Assembly: GCA_028278345.1 (NCBI GenBank)
Contig: JANQEL010000065.1
Coordinates: forward strand, 1 to 61,475
Reading direction: 5' to 3'
Source of the DNA: Myxococcota bacterium
GTDB lineage: Bacteria; Myxococcota_A; UBA9160; UBA4427
DNA length: 61,475 bases
Shown here: piece after piece, positions 44,307 to 53,078 of the stretch
Layout: the number at the start of each line of letters is the position of its first letter
Numbering within the stretch: the stretch's first letter is position 1
The notes under the pieces: model-generated
What the model saw: only the letters and a program-made list of their open reading frames with translations
The model's database searches: none
Told to the model about the DNA's origin: nothing
Position numbers and translations under genes: made by a program

Positions 44307-45977
44307 ATGCCCAGCGATGTCGAGATCGCACAATCCACATCACCGAAGCCGATCGGCCAGATCGCCGACACCCTCGGTCTCGACGAAGCAGATCTGCTGC
44401 CGATCGGGAAGGACGTCGCGAAGGTCTCCCTCGATGCACTCGACAGGCCGCGCAGGCGGGAGAAGAAGCCGCGGCTCATCCTCGTGTCCGCCATCACGCC
44501 CACGCCGGCGGGCGAAGGGAAGACGACGACGAGCATCGGCCTCGCCGACGGCTTCTCGAAGCTCGGCGAGTCGGTCTGCCTCGCATTGCGCGAACCCTCA
44601 CTCGGCCCTTCCCTCGGTATGAAGGGAGGCGCAACCGGAGGTGGCTACGCGCAGCTCCTCCCGATGGAGAAGATCAACCTCCACTTCACGGGAGACTTCC
44701 ACGCCATCACGTCGGCGAACAACCTGCTGGCCGCCCTGATCGACAATCACCTGCACCACGGCAACAAGCTGGCGATCGACAACCGTCGGATCCTGTGGCG
44801 GCGCGTGATGGATATGAACGATCGGGCGTTGCGCCAGATCATCGTCGGCCTCGGTGGCCCCGGTGGAGGCATTCCCCGCGAAGGCGGTTTCGACATCACC
44901 GCGGCGTCGGAGATCATGGCCATCCTGTGTCTGGCGGAAGGCGCCGAAGACCTGCGCAAGCGGATCGATCGCATCCTGATCGCGTTCGATCGCGCGGGCG
45001 ATCCCATCACCGCGAGTGCCCTCGGCGGCACCGGCGCCATGATCGCGCTGCTGCAGGAAGCGCTACAGCCGAACCTCGTGCAGACCCTGGAGGGCACTCC
45101 GGCCCTCGTACACGGCGGGCCCTTCGCGAACATCGCCCACGGCTGCAACAGCGTGCTCGCGACACGCATGGCACTCCACCAGTCCGATTGGGTGATCACC
45201 GAAGCGGGCTTCGGCTTCGATCTCGGTGCCGAGAAGTTCTTCGACATCAAGTGCGCGGGGGCAGGCCTCGACACGGCCGCAGTGGTTCTGGTCGCCACGA
45301 TTCGCGCGCTCAAGATGCACGGGGGGATCAAGAAATCGGAGCTGTCGAAGACCGACGCGGCCGCGGCGTCGAACGGGCTCCCCAACCTCGAGAAGCACAT
45401 CGAGAACATCCGACACTTCGGCGAGTTGCCCGTCGTTGCACTCAACCGCTTCGCGGCGGATACGGACGCCGAGGTCGAAGTCGTGCGCGCACGCTGCTCC
45501 GAGCTCGGCGTGCCCTTCGCCGTCTCCGATCACCACGCGCGAGGCGGCGAGGGCTCGATCGATCTCGCGCGCGTGGTGCAACGACACGCCGAACGCGACC
45601 AGAGCCCATTCCACCCCCTCTATGCGCCGAGCGATCCGGTCGTCTCGAAGATCGAAGCCGTCGCGAAGAAGATCTACGGCGCCGACGAGGTCGTGCTCAC
45701 CAAGGCCGCGAAGCGCGACCTCGCCCAGATCGAGAAGCTCGGCTATGCCGATCTTCCGGTGTGCATCGCGAAGATCCCGGGCTCACTCTCGGACGACCCG
45801 AAGCTCCGCGGGCGACCGCGCGATTTCGAAATCACCGTACGCGGCATCCAGATCAACGCTGGCGCGGGTTTCCTCGTGGTGTTGACCGGCGACATCCTTC
45901 GCATGCCCGGCCTGCCAAAGCAGCCCCTCGCCGAATCGATCGACGTGCGGGACGGCCGGATCACCGGGCTCGAGTAG
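44307..45977 (+). CDS. fhs: Formate-tetrahydrofolate ligase
   Basis: About 556 residues. The ATG at 44307 has GGAG 6 nt upstream and is preferred to the ATG at 44295. ATP-dependent formation of 10-formyl-THF from formate and THF. The P-loop is PTPAGEGKTTTSIGLADG (~residues 65-80), with EPSLGPSLGMKGGATGGGYAQ, INLHFTGDFHAI and DNRRILWRRVMDMNDRALRQI as family blocks. It feeds one-carbon units to purine and Met synthesis, or formate assimilation. No other folate gene is adjacent. Confidence 0.97.
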   Translation: MPSDVEIAQSTSPKPIGQIADTLGLDEADLLPIGKDVAKVSLDALDRPRRREKKPRLILVSAITPTPAGEGKTTTSIGLADGFSKLGESVCLALREPSLGPSLGMKGGATGGGYAQLLPMEKINLHFTGDFHAITSANNLLAALIDNHLHHGNKLAIDNRRILWRRVMDMNDRALRQIIVGLGGPGGGIPREGGFDITAASEIMAILCLAEGAEDLRKRIDRILIAFDRAGDPITASALGGTGAMIALLQEALQPNLVQTLEGTPALVHGGPFANIAHGCNSVLATRMALHQSDWVITEAGFGFDLGAEKFFDIKCAGAGLDTAAVVLVATIRALKMHGGIKKSELSKTDAAAASNGLPNLEKHIENIRHFGELPVVALNRFAADTDAEVEVVRARCSELGVPFAVSDHHARGGEGSIDLARVVQRHAERDQSPFHPLYAPSDPVVSKIEAVAKKIYGADEVVLTKAAKRDLAQIEKLGYADLPVCIAKIPGSLSDDPKLRGRPRDFEITVRGIQINAGAGFLVVLTGDILRMPGLPKQPLAESIDVRDGRITGLE

Positions 45978-46006
45978 CGGTCGCGACTAGCTCGAGCTGG
46001 TCGCAC

Positions 46007-47026
46007 CTATCTCGGGTTGGTCACGACGCCCCAGCGAGGAATCACGCCGCGCGGCACGTGGGGGTGCACCTCCCGCTCGTAGAGCTGGAGCATCTCCCAC
46101 CCCTTCTTGGGATCGATGCCTCCGAAGAGCGGCGTGAGGTAGAGCGAGCTGTGATCGCCGAGGGATTCGATCAACGCGACGGCGTCTTCGGGGGTCACCA
46201 CCTGGTAGGCGTGGCTCTGCCGAACGGTCTCCGGGGTCATGCCCCCGGCGTAGGGGCCGCGCGGTTCGCCGTAGGCCTCGGCGGTCCAGGCCGAGTACGA
46301 GTCGAGGACGTGGAGCACGTGGGGCGCGATCCACTCCCAGTCGCAATCGGGGTCCTGCGAGATCCACAAGAACGTCGGCGCTTGTTTCGGGTAGCCACCG
46401 GGATCCGCCTTTCCGAGTTCGAGACAGGCCGCCCGGTAGAGATCCCAGGACTTCTCCGGCATCAGCGGCACCAGGAATCCGTCGGCGGACTCGGCGGCCG
46501 CACGGGCCACCTTCGGTGCCGTGCCGCCGAGCAGGATCGGGATGTGTCGTTTCGGCACGGGTGAGATCTGACAGGGCCGCCCGTCGTATTCGAAGGGCTC
46601 ACCGCTCCAGGCCAGCTTCAGTGTCTTCGCGACCTGCATCGTGAACGCGAAACGATCTTCGACGGCCCGCCCGTACATCGCGAACTCGGAGGGCCGATAA
46701 CCGAAGCCGAGCCCGAGTTCGACGCGGCCGCCGCTCAGGATCTGCAGAACGGCGACGTCTTCGGCGAGTCGGATCGGGTCGTAACACGAGGCCAGAAGCA
46801 CGGCCGTCCGTAGGCGGATCTGCTCGGTGCGCCCCGCGATCGCCGCAGCCATCACCAGGGGCGAAGGGTTGTAGCCATCGGCGGCACCGTGATGCTCACC
46901 GAAGCCCACGACGTCGAAGCCCACGCGATCGGCCCACTGCGCCATGTCGAGGGCAGCCTCGAAGAGCGCCTCGCGCGGCGCCCCGAAATCGGGAGCGCGC
47001 ATGTCGCAGATCATCACCAGTTCCAT
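46007..47026 (-). CDS. LLM-class flavin-dependent oxidoreductase (luciferase-like)
   Basis: 339 residues, TIM-barrel LLM fold: ALDMAQWADRVGFDVVGFGEHHGAADGYNPSPLVMAAAIAGRTEQIRLRTAVLLASCYDPIRLAEDVAVLQILSGGRVELGLGFGYRPSEFAMYG is diagnostic. Such enzymes use reduced FMN or F420 to oxidise or reduce diverse substrates. It follows the SDR gene by 41 bp on the same strand (SD GGGAGGG) and may be the last member of the RND operon. Convergent with fhs, 29 bp apart. Confidence 0.92.
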   Translation of the reverse strand: MELVMICDMRAPDFGAPREALFEAALDMAQWADRVGFDVVGFGEHHGAADGYNPSPLVMAAAIAGRTEQIRLRTAVLLASCYDPIRLAEDVAVLQILSGGRVELGLGFGYRPSEFAMYGRAVEDRFAFTMQVAKTLKLAWSGEPFEYDGRPCQISPVPKRHIPILLGGTAPKVARAAAESADGFLVPLMPEKSWDLYRAACLELGKADPGGYPKQAPTFLWISQDPDCDWEWIAPHVLHVLDSYSAWTAEAYGEPRGPYAGGMTPETVRQSHAYQVVTPEDAVALIESLGDHSSLYLTPLFGGIDPKKGWEMLQLYEREVHPHVPRGVIPRWGVVTNPR

Positions 47027-47067
47027 CGGACCCTCCCGATGAGAGATCGATCGACTTCGTCTTGCCG

Positions 47068-47838
47068 CTAGTGGGGCGTCAAGCCGCCGTCCGCGATCAA
47101 CACCTGCCCGGTCACGTAACTCGCTGCATCCGAAGCGAGGAAGAGGACGGGCCCCACCATCTCGTCGACGTGTGCAGCGCGACGCATGAAGCAGGCGTTG
47201 GCCATCATCTCCTGCGCTTCGGGCGGGTTGGCGCGCACCATGTCGGTATCGACCGTCCCCGGAGCCACGGCATTCACGCGGATGCCACGCGCCGCGAACT
47301 CACCGGCCATCGATCGGGTGAACGACATCAGGCCGGACTTCGCGGCCGCGTACATCGAGTTGAAGGTCGAAAACAGGAACGCTCCCGCGGAGATCACGTT
47401 CACGATCGAAGCGTTCGGGCTCTTCTCGAGCCACGGCAGGGTCTCCTGGATCAGGAAGACGGGGCCCTGGAGATCGACGGCGAAGACCTTCTGCCAGGCC
47501 TCGGGCGTGAACTCGCCGAGCGGTTGGGTCAGCGCCGTCGCCGCGTTGTTCACCACGACGTCGATCCCACCGAAGTGCTCGGCGGTGGTGCGCGCGAGGG
47601 CGGACACCGCTTCGAGGTCACCCATGTGGGTGGGAACGCCGAGCGCCTCGCCCCCCATCGCCTTCAGATGGGCTTCGGCTTCCGCGCAGGCTTCCGGCTT
47701 GCGACTGGCCACGACGACCTTCGCACCTGCCGCCACCAGCCCCTCGGCTACGGCGCGACCGATGCCACGGGTCCCCCCGGTGACGATCGCCACGCGGCCG
47801 GAAAAATCGAAGAGCTTGTTCCACGCATCCTGATCCAA
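47068..47838 (-). CDS. Short-chain dehydrogenase/reductase
   Basis: About 256 residues from a TTG at 47838 (GGAG 8 nt upstream); a TTG at 47874 overlapping the RND stop is an alternative, adding 12 residues. SDR motifs: AIVTGGTRGIGRAVAEGL, VVNNAATALTQ, NVISAGAFLFST, MYAAAKSG, and NAVAPGTVDTDM. The YxxxK pair lies in SMYAAAKSGL. Substrate unknown. Located between the RND permease and the LLM gene on one strand, suggesting cotranscription. Confidence 0.9.
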   Translation of the reverse strand: MDQDAWNKLFDFSGRVAIVTGGTRGIGRAVAEGLVAAGAKVVVASRKPEACAEAEAHLKAMGGEALGVPTHMGDLEAVSALARTTAEHFGGIDVVVNNAATALTQPLGEFTPEAWQKVFAVDLQGPVFLIQETLPWLEKSPNASIVNVISAGAFLFSTFNSMYAAAKSGLMSFTRSMAGEFAARGIRVNAVAPGTVDTDMVRANPPEAQEMMANACFMRRAAHVDEMVGPVLFLASDAASYVTGQVLIADGGLTPH

Positions 47839-47866
47839 CTTCGGACTCCACCTTCCTCTTGCTGTC

Positions 47867-50800
47867 TCAACCAACCGCGCCGCTTCGCGCCACGCGCCAG
47901 CGCGAGAAGTTCTCGCGCGGGCTCTTCATGAAATCGCGCACCGCTTCGAGGGTGAGGTAGAAGACCGGCACGATCAGCAGGGTGAGGAGCATCGACGAGA
48001 ACATGCCGGCCGCCGTCGCCACCGCCATCGGCGCCCGCGTCTCCGCACCCGGGCCGATGCCCACCGCCGAAGGCAGCACGCCGAAGATCATCGAGAGCGC
48101 TGTCATCAAGACCGGGCGCATGCGCACGGGGGCCGCGCGTCGCATCGCTTCTTCCGCCGTCGCCCCCTGCTCGCGCAACTGGTTGGCGTAGTCGACGAGC
48201 AGGATCGAGTTCTTGGTCACGAGGCCGATCAGCAGCACGATGCCGATCATGCTGAAGAGGTTGAGCGACATCCCCATCAACCACAGACCGCCGAGCGCCC
48301 CGGTCATCGAGAACGGCAGCGCCAGCATGACGATCAGCGGTTGCGTGAAGCTCTCGAACTGCGCGGCCAGCACCATGTAGATCACGAGCACGGCGAGCAC
48401 GAGCATCAAGACGAACTGCTGGCCGGCCTCCTTCATGTCCTCGGCGTCGCCCCGCAGCTTCAGCGCCAGGTGGGACGGGAGCACCTCTTCCGCGATGGCC
48501 ATCGCGCGCTTCACCCCGGTATCGAGGTCGATGCCCTGGAGGTTCATCATGATCTCCGCCGAGCGCTGGCGATCGGTATGCGAGATGGTCGACGCGGTGG
48601 CGCCCTTTTCGATGCGCACCACGTTTCGCAGATCGACGAGTTCGCCATTGCGTGCGCGCACCCAGAGGTTGCCGATCGACTCGAGGGTTTCGCGATCGTC
48701 GCGTTCCATGCGCAGACGGATGTCGTGTCGCTGCTCGCCGTCGCGGAAGGTCGCCACGTCCGTGCCGCCGACCATGGCGGTCACGATGTTCGCCACGGTA
48801 TCTGCATCGATGCCGAGGGCCGCCGCCTTTTCGCGATCGGGGACGACGCGCGCCTCGGGGAGGCCGAGCTTGATCTGCTTTTCGAGGTCGGTCACCCCGC
48901 CCATCTGTTCCATGCGCGAAAGGATGACGTCGGAGTAGTGGCTGAGTTCTTCGAGGGTCGCATGCCCACGGATGTCGAGTTCGAGATCGCGCTCCGAGAA
49001 ACCGAACGAACCGAGCGCGACGAACTCCTGCCCGGGTATTTCGTTCAGGACCTCGCGAGCGTCGCGCTGGAACTCGGCCGTGCTGCGGGTTCGCTGATCG
49101 CGGGGCACCAGGCGCGCGTTCAGGAAGCCGACGTTCGGGCCCGAGACCGACATGCTCGTGCCGCCAATGCGGGCGAGGGTCGTGACGGTCTCGGGTTGAG
49201 AGAGCAGCCACGCCTCGTTCTTCTTGAGCATCTCGATCGTCTGTTCGAGGGAAGTACCGGGTGGCGTGCGGAATTCGAAGACCGCCATGCCGCGATCTTC
49301 GTCGGGCACGAACTCGCCCGGTAGCTGCCGTCCCGCGAAGACCGCGAGGGCGATCGCCGCCGCCGCGATGGCGAACGTCTTGAGGCGATGGTCGAGGGAC
49401 CACTCGAGCACGCGCCGGTAGGTGCTTTCGAGACCGTTGAATCCCCGCTCGAGGCGGTGGTAGACGCTCTGCTCGTCCCGTTCCTTCGGCGGGGGCATGC
49501 GGGCCGCGAGCATCGGAGTGAGCGTCAACGCGACGAAGAGCGAAACCACGACCGCCACCGCGACCGTCACACCGAACTCCATCAGGAAGCTGCCCATCTG
49601 GCCTTCGGCGAACGCCACCGGGATGAACACCGCTGCCACCGAAAAGGTAGCCGCAGCGGCAGCCAGCGTGATCTCACGCGTGCCTTCGATGGCCGCCTTG
49701 CGGGCGTCGGAACCCTCTTCGCGATGACGCTCGATGTTCTCGAGCACGATGATCGCATCGTCGATCACCACTCCAATGGCCAGGGTGAGCCCCAGCAGCG
49801 TCATCGTATTCAGGGTGAAGTCGAACACCCAGATCAAGCCAAACGCCGTGATCACCGAAAGCGGGATCGCCAGCGCCACGATGAAGGTGGGGCGCGTTCG
49901 TCGCACGAAGACGAAGACGACGACCACCGCGAGGAAGCCGCCGAACCACAGGGCGAAGATCGTCTCCTCGAAGGCCTCGCGAATCGACTCCGAGTTGTCG
50001 ATGAAACCATCTTCTTCGGAGATGTGGATCGTGGGCGGTGCAGCTTCGCGCAGCCGGTCCATGCGCTTCTTGAACTCGTCGACGATCGCGACCGTGTTCC
50101 CATCGCTCTGCTTCGACACCCCGATCGCCACACCCGGTTGACCATTCATGTGGGTATGGGTGCGCACGTCCTCGGCGCCGTCTTCGAGCCGCGCCACATC
50201 GCGCAGGCGGATCGGCGCGTCGCCATCCCAGGAGATCACCATCGCGCCAAGTTCTTCGACGGTGCGGAACTCGGCGTCGGTCTTGAGCGCCCACTCGACG
50301 TTGGGCCCCTCGACGAAGCCACCCGGGCGTTCGACGTGTTCGCGTCGCAGCGCGTCGAGCACGTCGGTGATCGCCAGGTTTCGCGCGCGCAGGGCGTCGG
50401 GGTCGATCCAGATGCGGATGTTGCGTTCGCGCGCGCCGTAGATCGTCACCCCGGCCGCGCCCGGAATCGACTCGATGAAGGGTTTGACGTGCTCCTTTAC
50501 GTACTCGGTGGTCTGCACCTGGGTGAGATCCGAGGCGATCGGAGCGAAGATGATGGGGTGGGAGGAGAAATCCCACTTGCCGACCGAGGGCGGTTCGATC
50601 TCGGCGGGCAGGTCGTCCATCACCGAGTTGAGCTTGTCTCGGATGTCCTGGGCGCCGACGTCGATGTCGTGTTCGAGTTCGAACTCGAGCATCACCCGGC
50701 CGACGCTGTGGGTCGCCTCGCCGTAAATGTGCTTGACGCCCTCGATCGTCGCGAAGCTCTCTTCGAGCACGTCGACGACTTCGTCTTCCATCGTGCTCGG

Positions 50801-50965
50801 TGAGCCGCCGACCATCACGACGCTCGCTCCGGCGAATGGGGGTTCCATTTCGGGATAGCGGTCGATGCCGAGGCGAACGAGACCGAGGATGCCGAAGGTG
50901 GCCAGCGCCGCCGTCATCATCCAGGTGAGGACGGGGCGATCGATCGAGATATCGGAGAGCCTCAC
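47867..50965 (-). CDS. RND-family efflux permease (HAE-1 type)
   Basis: 1032 residues, the usual size, with 12 predicted membrane segments and two large periplasmic loops. The first segment (SIDRPVLTWMMTAALATFGILGLVRLG) and LALTLTPMLAARM, VVIDDAIIVLENIERHREEG and GLVTKNSILLVDYANQL are HAE-1 landmarks. TM4 carries the acidic pair in GVVIDDAI, used for proton coupling. It exports drugs, solvents or lipids with its adaptor. Start GTG overlaps the adaptor stop (GTGA). No outer-membrane TolC gene is adjacent. Confidence 0.95.
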   Translation of the reverse strand: MRLSDISIDRPVLTWMMTAALATFGILGLVRLGIDRYPEMEPPFAGASVVMVGGSPSTMEDEVVDVLEESFATIEGVKHIYGEATHSVGRVMLEFELEHDIDVGAQDIRDKLNSVMDDLPAEIEPPSVGKWDFSSHPIIFAPIASDLTQVQTTEYVKEHVKPFIESIPGAAGVTIYGARERNIRIWIDPDALRARNLAITDVLDALRREHVERPGGFVEGPNVEWALKTDAEFRTVEELGAMVISWDGDAPIRLRDVARLEDGAEDVRTHTHMNGQPGVAIGVSKQSDGNTVAIVDEFKKRMDRLREAAPPTIHISEEDGFIDNSESIREAFEETIFALWFGGFLAVVVVFVFVRRTRPTFIVALAIPLSVITAFGLIWVFDFTLNTMTLLGLTLAIGVVIDDAIIVLENIERHREEGSDARKAAIEGTREITLAAAAATFSVAAVFIPVAFAEGQMGSFLMEFGVTVAVAVVVSLFVALTLTPMLAARMPPPKERDEQSVYHRLERGFNGLESTYRRVLEWSLDHRLKTFAIAAAAIALAVFAGRQLPGEFVPDEDRGMAVFEFRTPPGTSLEQTIEMLKKNEAWLLSQPETVTTLARIGGTSMSVSGPNVGFLNARLVPRDQRTRSTAEFQRDAREVLNEIPGQEFVALGSFGFSERDLELDIRGHATLEELSHYSDVILSRMEQMGGVTDLEKQIKLGLPEARVVPDREKAAALGIDADTVANIVTAMVGGTDVATFRDGEQRHDIRLRMERDDRETLESIGNLWVRARNGELVDLRNVVRIEKGATASTISHTDRQRSAEIMMNLQGIDLDTGVKRAMAIAEEVLPSHLALKLRGDAEDMKEAGQQFVLMLVLAVLVIYMVLAAQFESFTQPLIVMLALPFSMTGALGGLWLMGMSLNLFSMIGIVLLIGLVTKNSILLVDYANQLREQGATAEEAMRRAAPVRMRPVLMTALSMIFGVLPSAVGIGPGAETRAPMAVATAAGMFSSMLLTLLIVPVFYLTLEAVRDFMKSPRENFSRWRVARSGAVG

Positions 50966-52089
50966 GATCCCTCCGCGCTCGGCGCGCCCTTCGCTGCGAC
51001 CGCGGGAGCACCGCTGCCGCCGCGCACCCGAACCTGCGCGCCGTCGACGAGCCCCGCGTGGCCGCGATGCACGATCAGATCACCGACCTCGAGGCCCATC
51101 ACCTCGACGCGTTGACCGCTCTGGGCACCGGTTTCGATCGGCACCTGTTCGACGCGATCGTCCGCCGCCAGGCGGAAGACGTGTGCTCCCGTGGCGCGCC
51201 GCACCACGGCATCCACCGGCACCATCGAAACCGCCTCGCGACGATTCAGGCCCAGGCTCACGCGGGCGAACAACCCGGGGCTGAGGGCGCCGTCGCGGTT
51301 CGCGATCTCGGCCTTGATGCGCAGGGTGCGGGTGGCCGGATCGACGGTGGGAGAAACGAAGGTGACCCGCCCAGCGAAGGTGCGATCGGGAAAGGCCCCC
51401 ACGCGGATCTGCACGCTCTGCCCTTCGGCGACGAGCTGGGTGTCGAGTTCGGTCAGGTTGAAGACCACCTCAAGGGGATCGAGGGCCACGAGTTCGAACA
51501 GCGGCTTGCCCTTCTGGACGAATTCGCCGAGTTGGATGGAGCGCTTCGCGACCATGCCCGAGAACGGCGCCCGGACGCTGGCGTCGGCCAGGGCGCGCTC
51601 GGCGACACCGAGGGCCGCGCGATCGGCCTCCACGCTCGCGCTCGCCAGCAGAAGCGCCGTTTCGGCCTCTTCCAGCTGTTGTACGGAGGCGACGCTCTGG
51701 GTGCGCAGTTTGCGAATGCGTTCTGTCTGTCGCCGTTCCTTGACCAGGTTCGCCTTCGACTGAGCGAGCCGGGCGCGGGCGGCTTCGACGTCGAGTTCGC
51801 GGCGCGCCGGATCGAGTTCGATCACGATGGCGTCCTTCTCCACAGCGTGGCCTTCTTCGATCGAGATGTCGGTCACGCGACCCTCGACCTCGGCCGCGAT
51901 GGTCGTGTGGAAGCGCGCGCGCAGATCGCCGCTCGCGCGCAACTCTTCATCGAGGTCGATGGATTCGACGGTGGCCAGCGATACCGCGCTGGCCAGGATC
52001 TCGACCTCGGCCTCTTCTTCTTCGTTGCATCCGAACGCGACGCTCGCGATCAGGAGTCCGACGAGCAGCCTGTGCCTGCGGAAGTTCAC
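50962..52089 (-). CDS. RND periplasmic adaptor lipoprotein
   Basis: 375 residues from a GTG at 52089, SD GGAGGG. LIASVAFGC with Cys21 is a lipobox. The order is typical: barrel-sandwich half, a helical hairpin (RARLAQSKANLVKERRQTERIRKLRTQSVASVQQLEEAETAL), second half (APFSGMVAKRSIQLGEFVQKGKPLFEL), and beta-barrel with VSPTVDPATRTLRIKAEI. It bridges the RND pump to an outer-membrane channel. GTGA overlaps at both ends couple it to tetR upstream and the pump downstream. Confidence 0.95.
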   Translation of the reverse strand: MNFRRHRLLVGLLIASVAFGCNEEEEAEVEILASAVSLATVESIDLDEELRASGDLRARFHTTIAAEVEGRVTDISIEEGHAVEKDAIVIELDPARRELDVEAARARLAQSKANLVKERRQTERIRKLRTQSVASVQQLEEAETALLLASASVEADRAALGVAERALADASVRAPFSGMVAKRSIQLGEFVQKGKPLFELVALDPLEVVFNLTELDTQLVAEGQSVQIRVGAFPDRTFAGRVTFVSPTVDPATRTLRIKAEIANRDGALSPGLFARVSLGLNRREAVSMVPVDAVVRRATGAHVFRLAADDRVEQVPIETGAQSGQRVEVMGLEVGDLIVHRGHAGLVDGAQVRVRGGSGAPAVAAKGAPSAEGS

Positions 52090-52721
52090 GGTGCATTCCC
52101 TCCGGGCGCGGGCTGCGTCATCCCGCACAAGAGTGTGTCGATCGCCCGCTCGGTGAGCTCGGGCGACCAGGGGTGTTCCGGTTGATTGATGCGTTGGGAG
52201 ATCAGGCCCTGACTGAGGGCGCGAAGCATTTGCCCCGCCACCTCCTCGTCGAGCTCGACGAAGCGCCGGCTCTCGACCAGTGCGCGAACGGCGTCGGAGA
52301 TGCGCTGGCCGTAGCGATCCATCACGGTGGGCATGCGGCTGTGTCCGTCGCTGGTCGCGGTCCAGATCAACCGGGCCAGGGTCGCGTTCTCGGCCCAGAA
52401 CTCGACCGAGCAGACGAGCAACTCGCGCAACTCTTCGAGGGCGTCGTCGCGGGCGGGCAGTGCGTCGAGGGTTTCGCCGAGTTTCTGTAGCCGCTCTTCG
52501 AGCAGCGCGTCGATCAGCCCGTCCTTGTCTCCGAAGTAGTGGTAGACGGTGGGCGCCGAGTAGCCGCAGCGCTGGCCGAGGCTGCGCATCGAGAAGTCGC
52601 ATCCATCGGATTCGATGACCAGGGCTTCGGTCGCGTCGAGGATGGCCCGGCGGGCCTCGAGCCGCTGACGCTCGCGCCGCTGGTCGATTCCGGGGGGGCT
52701 TTCACCCAGATTGGCAGACAT
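52086..52721 (-). CDS. TetR-family regulator of the efflux operon
   Basis: 211 residues. HTH in EARRAILDATEALVIESDGCDFSMRSLGQRCGYSAPTVYHYFGDKDGLIDALLEERL (~residues 22-78), followed by a helical ligand domain. First gene of the operon, overlapping the adaptor start by 4 bp, so it is probably an autorepressor sensing a pump substrate. TAGAAT (52748-52743, minus strand) is a candidate -10. Confidence 0.92.
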   Translation of the reverse strand: MSANLGESPPGIDQRRERQRLEARRAILDATEALVIESDGCDFSMRSLGQRCGYSAPTVYHYFGDKDGLIDALLEERLQKLGETLDALPARDDALEELRELLVCSVEFWAENATLARLIWTATSDGHSRMPTVMDRYGQRISDAVRALVESRRFVELDEEVAGQMLRALSQGLISQRINQPEHPWSPELTERAIDTLLCGMTQPAPGGNAP

Positions 52722-52898
52722 GGTTGGGGAGTTCCTGAACCGATTCTAACGCCGTGAATGTCATCGAACACGGGTCAATGAGTGAGCAGGCGTTATACCG
52801 GAGCCGAGCCGGCAGCGCAAAGCACCTGAAGAATGGGAAGAGCTTTTCCACCGGAGCGGAATTGCACTACCCCTGCCTACACACGAGTGCGCGATTCG

Positions 52899-52929
52899 TG
52901 AAATCCTTGGGCCTCAAGCCCTTGAAATC
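52899..52929 (+). promoter_or_regulatory. Candidate activator-binding region upstream of the sigma-54 promoter
   Basis: TGAAATC occurs at 52899-52905 and 52923-52929 (24 bp apart, about two helical turns), enclosing the dyad GGGC-CTCAA-GCCC (52909-52921). It ends 34 bp before the -24 element. Sigma-54 promoters need an upstream activator; PrsR-type regulators serve this role in other PEP-CTERM systems. Assignment is inference. Confidence 0.4.
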
Positions 52930-52963
52930 ACAGGATTTTTACCTGCCCCTACAACCACGCAAC

Positions 52964-52980
52964 TGGCACGCAGCTTGCGT
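52964..52980 (+). promoter_or_regulatory. Sigma-54 (RpoN) promoter TGGCACG-N4-TTGC
   Basis: TGGCACGCAGCTTGCGT contains the -24 GG and -12 GC elements with exact spacing and matches the consensus TGGCACG-N4-TTGCW except for the last base. It faces the PEP-CTERM gene, giving a leader of about 90 nt. Sigma-54 promoters upstream of PEP-CTERM genes are known in exosortase systems controlled by PrsK/PrsR. Confidence 0.88.
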
Positions 52981-52993
52981 ATAGCTGGAGCGG

Positions 52994-53032
52994 ATTCCTT
53001 GGGAAGGGAATGTGATCGCTCGCGCGTGAGCG
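52994..53032 (+). other. Two hairpins in the PEP-CTERM mRNA leader
   Basis: ATTCC (52994-52998) pairs with GGAAT (53007-53011), and CGCTC (53017-53021) pairs with GAGCG (53028-53032). Both fall between the expected sigma-54 start and the SD of the PEP-CTERM gene. They may stabilise the RNA or regulate translation; stems are short. Confidence 0.35.
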
Positions 53033-53078
53033 CCCTCCCCTTGTGTGTGTACTGCTGGGAAGTCTGGGAGGAAGTTCG

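Larger units (their letters stand above)
52722..53078. other. 357-bp non-coding region: tetR promoter, sigma-54 promoter and PEP-CTERM leader
   Basis: The longest gene-free stretch in the window, with lower GC than its surroundings. The left ~40 bp should contain the tetR/RND promoter. 52899-52929 carries repeats that may bind an activator. 52964-52980 is a sigma-54 promoter. 52994-53032 holds two short hairpins in the expected leader. A small open frame (52754-52984) overlaps the promoter and is not believed to be a gene. Nothing recognisable in 52760-52890. Confidence 0.7.

Noticed and set aside
45989..45998. Palindrome AGCTCGAGCT between fhs and the LLM gene
   Set aside because: Short, no U-tract, in a convergent gap; could be chance in this composition.
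47748..49403. 551-residue minus-strand frame within the RND gene
   Set aside because: Arg-rich shadow of the RND permease frame without any domain.
52754..52984. 76-residue plus-strand frame
   Set aside because: It covers the sigma-54 promoter and putative activator sites, has no SD and no recognisable sequence.
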